Shown one piece after another: positions 5,889 to 9,287 of a DNA stretch of 9,287 nucleotides (positions are counted from its first letter, which is position 1; each line of letters opens with the position of its first letter). Position numbers and translations under genes: made by a program. This DNA comes from Planctomycetota bacterium (lineage in GTDB: Bacteria; Planctomycetota; PLA2): positions 1-9,287 of the forward strand of contig JAKLKT010000181.1 of assembly GCA_023150495.1 (NCBI GenBank), in the 5' to 3' direction. The notes beneath the pieces are model-generated. The model made no database searches and was not told the DNA's origin. It worked only from the letters and a program-made list of their open reading frames with translations.

Positions 5889-7031
5889 CTACGCGAGGAT
5901 CTCGCGCATCACCTTCCCGCTCGCGAACTCGGGCTTCACGCCGAGCAGCTCGCAGGCCGTCGGGCAGACGTCCACCGACTGGACGTCCTTGGAGACCGTC
6001 TTGCCCTTCTTGAAGTCGGGGCCCGCGCCGACCATCGCGACCTTCCGCAGCTCCGGCGAGTTGTCGCCGTGGTCGAGGCCGTTCCTCTGGTTGAGGTTCC
6101 GGTCGCGCCCGAACTCGGGGAGGATCATCACCGTCGTCGTGTCGCGCAGCTCCGGGTCGGCCTGGATCGAGTCCCAGAGGCGGCCGAGCTGCTCGTCCGC
6201 GCGGCGGATGACCTCGACGTAGCCGTTGTAGCTGCCGTGCGCGATGTCCGCGTTCTGGAGGACGACGCCCATGAGCGTCGGCTTGAAGAGGCGAAGCACG
6301 CTGACCGCGACGCTCAAGGCGCGCGCGTCGCCGGCGCCCGGGCCGGTGATCTGCGTCGTCTTGCCGGAGATCTCCTCGAGCAGGTAGCGCTGGAGGCGCG
6401 CGAGCGTCTCGGGGTCGTTGAGCCCGGCGGCCCCCTCGGGCGGCGGCGTCATCGCCGACCTGAGCTTCGCCATCGCCTCCTCCTCGGCCTCGCCGGGGAG
6501 CGACGGCTTCCCGTAGGACTGGAGGACGTTCCGGAACTCCGCGTTGAAGAGGCCGTCCGCGTCGATCAGGTTCGCCCCGTACGCCTCGCCGTAGTCCTTG
6601 TTGAGCGAGTAGACGAGGTTCCGCTGCTGCGCGCCGCCGGCCGTCGAGAGCCAGACGGCGTTCGCGGGGAGCCGCTTCCCCTTGCGCGCGTACTCGAAGA
6701 CCGTCGGGTTCTCCGAACGCTCGTTCTCGCGGATCCCGAGGTACTCCGTGTTCCCCGTGAAGATCGACATCGTCGCGCCGAAGTGGCCGTTGTTCATCAC
6801 GCCCACGTTCGGGCAGACGACGCCCTGCTCCGCGATCCGCATGAGGTTGGGGACGTTCGCGGGCGTCTCGATCGTCTCGCGGCTGCGGACGCCGCCGGCG
6901 AACGCGACCATCACGACACGCTTCGTCTTCCACTCCTTCTTCGCGAAGGCGACGCTCTGGAAGAAGGGCAGGCTCAGGATCGCGACGCCGGAGCCTTTGA
7001 GGAAGCCGCGGCGGGTCAGGTCTTCACACAT
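5889..7031 (-). CDS. Tat-exported DUF1501 family protein (alkaline phosphatase-like fold)
   Basis: 380 residues beginning at ATG 7031; GGAGG at 7037-7041 lies 5 nt upstream and decides the start. The N-terminus is a twin-arginine signal (TRRGFLKG, residues 6-13, then a hydrophobic stretch ending AFA), so it is exported folded. The body follows the DUF1501 plan: FAGGVR near 44-49, TPANVPNLMRIAEQG, HFGATMSIFTGN (83-94), DIAHGSYNGY (262-271), a D-x-TT-VMILPEFGRD block (about 297-310) and GLDHGD (318-323). The DxxH, EFGR and DH pairs match conserved positions of the family, which belongs to the alkaline-phosphatase/sulfatase-like metalloenzymes. The actual substrate is unknown. In Planctomycetota such genes usually sit beside PSC/DUF1549/DUF1553 genes, as here. 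It is second in the operon, 70 nt after the upstream gene. Confidence 0.85.
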   Translation of the reverse strand: MCEDLTRRGFLKGSGVAILSLPFFQSVAFAKKEWKTKRVVMVAFAGGVRSRETIETPANVPNLMRIAEQGVVCPNVGVMNNGHFGATMSIFTGNTEYLGIRENERSENPTVFEYARKGKRLPANAVWLSTAGGAQQRNLVYSLNKDYGEAYGANLIDADGLFNAEFRNVLQSYGKPSLPGEAEEEAMAKLRSAMTPPPEGAAGLNDPETLARLQRYLLEEISGKTTQITGPGAGDARALSVAVSVLRLFKPTLMGVVLQNADIAHGSYNGYVEVIRRADEQLGRLWDSIQADPELRDTTTVMILPEFGRDRNLNQRNGLDHGDNSPELRKVAMVGAGPDFKKGKTVSKDVQSVDVCPTACELLGVKPEFASGKVMREILA

Positions 7032-7071
7032 GGGATCCTCCGGGAAGGAGCATACGCGACGCCCTCGGGAA

Positions 7072-7096
7072 GGGAAGCGGGGGGTCGGGAGGGGGG
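7072..7096 (+). other. G-run tract in the gap between the DUF1549-like and DUF1501 genes
   Basis: Four G runs (3, 6, 3 and 6) are separated by AAGC, TC and A on the plus strand. They lie within the 70-nt gap between the upstream stop (7102) and the DUF1501 ribosome binding site. The operon transcript carries the C-rich complement, so any quadruplex would form in DNA, on the non-transcript-like strand. It could also simply reflect base composition. Confidence 0.35.
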
Positions 7097-7101
7097 TCGC
7101 A

Positions 7102-8859
7102 TCAGTAGCTCTGGTACTCGGGGCTCGAGATCAGCGTCAAGAGGACGAGACGCGGGGTCACGGCGGGGTCGTTCTTGAGCGCCTGGACGAAGGCGGCCCG
7201 CTCGGCGGCGGTCGCGGGGCGCGCGAGCAGGCGCACGAACTGCTCGTCGACGAAGCGCGGGGCGTCCACCGCCGAGGCGGGGATGCGGGCCTCCCCCGAC
7301 TCGAGGAGGACGCGCCCCATGACGAGACGGATCGGCGTCGGGTCCGCGAGGCTCAGGAAGGCGTTGCGGACGTTCCGGAGCTCGTCGTAGGCGGGCAGCC
7401 GGTCGAGCGTGTCGAGGAAGAGCGCGCGCACGTAGGGGATCTCCGCCTTCGGGCGCGGCTCGTCCACGCCCTCGGCGTAGGCCGGGGCGAGGAGCCACTC
7501 CTCGACGAGCGACACGAAGCCCTCGGGCCTCGCCGCGCACGCCGCCGCCCACGCTTCGAGCCGCTTCGGGTCGATGTCGGTGCCGTGGAGGCCCTTCCAT
7601 GTGCGGCGCAGCAGGTGGCGGTGCATGTCGACCTGGGCGAAGACGATGCGCACGAAGTCGGCCTGCGAGTCGCCCTGCTCCTTGAACACCTTCGCCTTGT
7701 AGCCGTCGTACATCTTCTTCCCGGCCTCGAGGGTCGGGATGTTCCTCCGGTCCTGCACGGTCATCCCGAGGCACTGCTCGAGGACGACGGTGACGAAGGT
7801 GTCGTTGCCGGGGTTCCTCGCGTTGAAGTACTGGCTGCGGACGATCTCCTCGACCGCGCGCGGCACGGTGACCTCGCCCTTCGCGAGCTTCGCCGGGAGC
7901 GCGGTGAGGGGGCCTTCCTTCGGGCGGAAGCTGTCGAGGAGCAGGAAGTAGTAGAGCTCCCCCTCGAACCACGCCGTCCACGTCTCCTCGTCCTCGAGGA
8001 AGGCGCGCACCATCTCGGCGTGCGGCTTGTCGTACCACTCCGCGACCTCCTCGAGGCGCGGGCTCCGCCACTTGAGGTCGAGGAAGAGCCGCCGGATGAG
8101 GCGGAGGCGCCTCGGGTCGAGCGCGCGGTCGGTGAACCCCTGCTTCGTCGGCGCGGTGCCGGCGGACGTCCGCGACTCCGGCGCGCGCGCGCTGACCGCC
8201 GCGAACGCGGGGAGGCTCCAAAGCGCGCCGTCGTTGACGCGCAGCTCGATGCGGTACGCGCCCGGGACGTCGGGCACGAGGAGGGCCACCGCCCCGTCCC
8301 CGCCCTTGAGCTCCGCCCGGCTGCCCGGCGGCCGGTCCACGACCTGCCAGCGGTACGCGAGCTTGCCGCCGTCGGGGTCGCCGGAGAGCGCGCCGTCGAG
8401 CCTCAGCTCCCTGCCGGTCTCCGCGTCGCGGCGCGGCTCGACGATCGCCTCGGGCGGCCGGTTGTCGAGCGTCGCCCCCATCGCGAAGTGGAGCAGCGTC
8501 TCGAAGTCGGGAGCGCTCCGCGAGGCGTAGACCGCGCCGGCCGGGTGCCCCTCGCCGAGCGCGCACAGGAGGAGCGTGCTCCTCGCGGGGTCGTGCGGCT
8601 CGAGCTGCGCGAGCGCCGAGCGGAAGTTCCGGATCACGACCTCGGAGTCGGGCTTCTCGCCGAGCGGCTCGAGAAGGAACTTCCCGCCCGCGCCCTGCGG
8701 GTCGCTGTGGCAGCCGGAGCAGCGCGCCTGGAGGTCCGGCGCGACCTTCTTCGTGAAGAAGAGGAGATCGGGGGCCGCGGGGGCATCGGCAGCCGGCGGC
8801 GCGGCGATCGCGGCGACCGCCAACGAAAACACGAGGAAAACACCGACGAGACCGCGCAA
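7102..8859 (-). CDS. Exported mono-heme PSC-like / PKD / DUF1549-like multidomain protein
   Basis: 585 residues. TTG at 8859 is the only in-frame start after the upstream stop (8884-8886) that keeps the signal peptide (GLVGVFLVFSLAVAAIAA). No good ribosome binding site is visible. Domains in order: a planctomycete cytochrome C-like segment with one heme site CSGCH (47-51) and a later LLLCALGEGHPAG (97-109) whose His could be the distal ligand; a PKD/cadherin-like beta domain (about 136-226, LDGALSGDPDGG then AYRWQVVDRPPGS); and a long helical part (about 245-585) resembling DUF1549 and its relatives. The helical part contains three related segments: IRRLFLDLKWRSPRLEEV, VRALFLDTLDRLPAYDEL and EQFVRLLARPATAAERAAF. 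The C-terminus (LLTLISSPEYQSY) also fits these families. It is first in the operon. Its function is unknown; mono-heme redox or a structural partner of the DUF1501 protein is inferred. Confidence 0.82.
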   Translation of the reverse strand: MRGLVGVFLVFSLAVAAIAAPPAADAPAAPDLLFFTKKVAPDLQARCSGCHSDPQGAGGKFLLEPLGEKPDSEVVIRNFRSALAQLEPHDPARSTLLLCALGEGHPAGAVYASRSAPDFETLLHFAMGATLDNRPPEAIVEPRRDAETGRELRLDGALSGDPDGGKLAYRWQVVDRPPGSRAELKGGDGAVALLVPDVPGAYRIELRVNDGALWSLPAFAAVSARAPESRTSAGTAPTKQGFTDRALDPRRLRLIRRLFLDLKWRSPRLEEVAEWYDKPHAEMVRAFLEDEETWTAWFEGELYYFLLLDSFRPKEGPLTALPAKLAKGEVTVPRAVEEIVRSQYFNARNPGNDTFVTVVLEQCLGMTVQDRRNIPTLEAGKKMYDGYKAKVFKEQGDSQADFVRIVFAQVDMHRHLLRRTWKGLHGTDIDPKRLEAWAAACAARPEGFVSLVEEWLLAPAYAEGVDEPRPKAEIPYVRALFLDTLDRLPAYDELRNVRNAFLSLADPTPIRLVMGRVLLESGEARIPASAVDAPRFVDEQFVRLLARPATAAERAAFVQALKNDPAVTPRLVLLTLISSPEYQSY

Positions 8860-8880
8860 TCGACGCCCGAAGCTTGACCT

Positions 8881-8886
8881 ATTCTA
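8881..8886 (-). promoter_or_regulatory. Possible -10 box (TAGAAT) of the cytochrome/DUF1501 operon
   Basis: Reading leftward, TAGAAT matches the sigma-70 -10 consensus TATAAT in five of six positions and stands out in this G+C-rich sequence. It lies 21 nt before the TTG start at 8859. No clear -35 hexamer is seen at the right spacing, so an activator may be needed or another sigma factor may be used. Confidence 0.4.
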
Positions 8887-8892
8887 ACGGAG

Positions 8893-8951
8893 CCGGGGTC
8901 GGCAGGGCGCGCCCGTCGCAACTTCGTTGCTCCGTCAAGGCCTGCCCCCGG
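8893..8951. repeat. Long imperfect inverted repeat in the divergent intergenic region
   Basis: CCGGGG (8893-8898) and GCAGG (8902-8906) pair with CCTGC (8941-8945) and CCCCGG (8946-8951), leaving a 3-nt bulge. At the centre GCAAC (8918-8922) and GTTGC (8926-8930) pair around TTC. The left arm also contains the self-palindrome GGGCGCGCCC (8905-8914). It sits between the two divergent starts, so it could be an operator, a leader structure or a dispersed palindromic element. Confidence 0.45.
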
Positions 8952-8967
8952 AGCCCCCTGCCACCCC

Positions 8968-8988
8968 GGTGCCCCGCGTGGGGGCACC
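8968..8988. promoter_or_regulatory. 8-bp hairpin just upstream of the right-edge gene
   Basis: GGTGCCCC (8968-8975) and GGGGCACC (8981-8988) form a perfect 8-bp stem with loop GCGTG. It lies immediately before the possible -10 box at 8995. The position suggests a protein-binding dyad or a transcription barrier rather than a terminator of a visible gene, because both neighbouring genes point away from it. Confidence 0.4.
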
Positions 8989-8994
8989 CCCCCG

Positions 8995-9006
8995 TAGACT
9001 GGAGGG
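8995..9006 (+). promoter_or_regulatory. Possible -10 box (TAGACT) and ribosome binding site (GGAGGG) of the right-edge gene
   Basis: TAGACT (8995-9000) is followed directly by GGAGGG (9001-9006), 4 nt before GTG 9011. The binding site is well placed for GTG 9011 and poorly placed for ATG 9020, and so favours the GTG start. If TAGACT is the -10 box, transcription would begin close to or within the ribosome binding site, so the hexamer may be spurious. Confidence 0.35.
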
Positions 9007-9010
9007 TGCC

Positions 9011-9287
9011 GTGCGCACGATGGCCGGCGCCCTGTGGCTTTCCCTCGCCGCACTCGGGGCCGCCGCTCAGGAGCCGATCGACGGCTGGCTTCCCGAAGAG
9101 ACCCTCTTCTGCCTCTCGGTGGAGGACCCGCCGCGCACCGCGGGGCGGCTCCGGGCGGGCCGGTACGGGGAGATGCGCGGCGACCCCGCGGCGCAGCGGA
9201 TCGCGGTCGAGGTGAAGGCGCTGCTCGTGCGCGCCCGCGAGGCGAGCCACGAGCGGGGCGACGTCTGGCTCGGCTCCTTCTGGGACG
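9011..9287 (+). CDS. Secreted protein, N-terminus resembling DUF3352-type proteins, cut by window end
   Basis: 92 codons are visible before the right edge. GTG 9011 is chosen because GGAGGG at 9001-9006 is correctly spaced; ATG 9020 is in the same frame. The N-terminus is a short signal peptide (MAGALWLSLAALGAAAQEP). The mature part opens with WLPEETLFCLSVEDPPRTAG, then an RxGRYGEMRGDPAAQ segment. This pattern (LP-x-T-hydrophobic strand-x-D-x-P-R-T, then a small helical segment ending before a DP) is typical of exported DUF3352-like proteins common in Planctomycetota. That match is from memory of the family and not tested. The gene diverges from the cytochrome operon with 151 nt between starts, so the two could share regulation. 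Confidence 0.6.
   Translation, partial: MRTMAGALWLSLAALGAAAQEPIDGWLPEETLFCLSVEDPPRTAGRLRAGRYGEMRGDPAAQRIAVEVKALLVRAREASHERGDVWLGSFWD

Noticed and set aside
2144..6013. A 1289-codon open frame on the plus strand across the operon
   Set aside because: It lies antisense to well-recognised genes (EF hands, ten CXXCH sites, DUF1501) and its translation is Arg/Val/Ala/Asp-rich without domains. Long chance open frames are expected at this G+C content.
1..9287. CRISPR array, tRNA, rRNA, insertion sequence or integrase
   Set aside because: No regularly spaced direct repeats, tRNA-like fold, ribosomal motif, transposase or terminal inverted repeats with target duplication were found on reading.

Overview
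The window is very G+C-rich and its exported-protein content (a single-heme PSC-like/DUF1549-type protein, a Tat-exported DUF1501 protein, LVIVD repeats, an EF-hand protein) points to a Planctomycetota bacterium or a close relative. This assignment is inferred from families only. The protein coding is dense, and no tRNA, rRNA, CRISPR array or insertion sequence was seen.

Left part (1-2076) is housekeeping. The 5' two-thirds or so of a divergent EPSP synthase gene (aroA) runs leftward from 749 off the window edge. Facing away from it are purC (SAICAR synthetase) and purE (N5-CAIR mutase), two consecutive-pathway purine genes 2 nt apart. purC lacks its first 25-30 codons: recognisable homology starts at about 776, only 27 nt from the aroA start. 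That is a real deletion, a recombination joint or an assembly misjoin.

The gap 2077-2182 separates the convergent purE and EF-hand genes. It holds a G-run tract able to form a quadruplex, a strong hairpin and a small palindrome.

Centre and right (2183-8859) is one leftward four-gene operon of exported proteins: (1) a PSC-like mono-heme/PKD/DUF1549-like protein, (2) a Tat-exported DUF1501 protein, (3) a 963-residue decaheme c-type cytochrome fused to a seven-repeat LVIVD beta-propeller, and (4) a secreted seven-EF-hand protein whose signal peptide is out of frame with its body. Genes 2 and 3 are 7 nt apart, and genes 3 and 4 share an ATGA overlap. Together they look like an exported redox module with a calcium-binding partner. 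The substrate and electron acceptor cannot be read from the sequence. This operon is the best candidate here for an undescribed system.

Far right (8860-9287): a 150-bp divergent intergenic region rich in dyad symmetry separates the operon from a rightward gene for a secreted protein, cut by the window end, whose N-terminus resembles DUF3352-type proteins.
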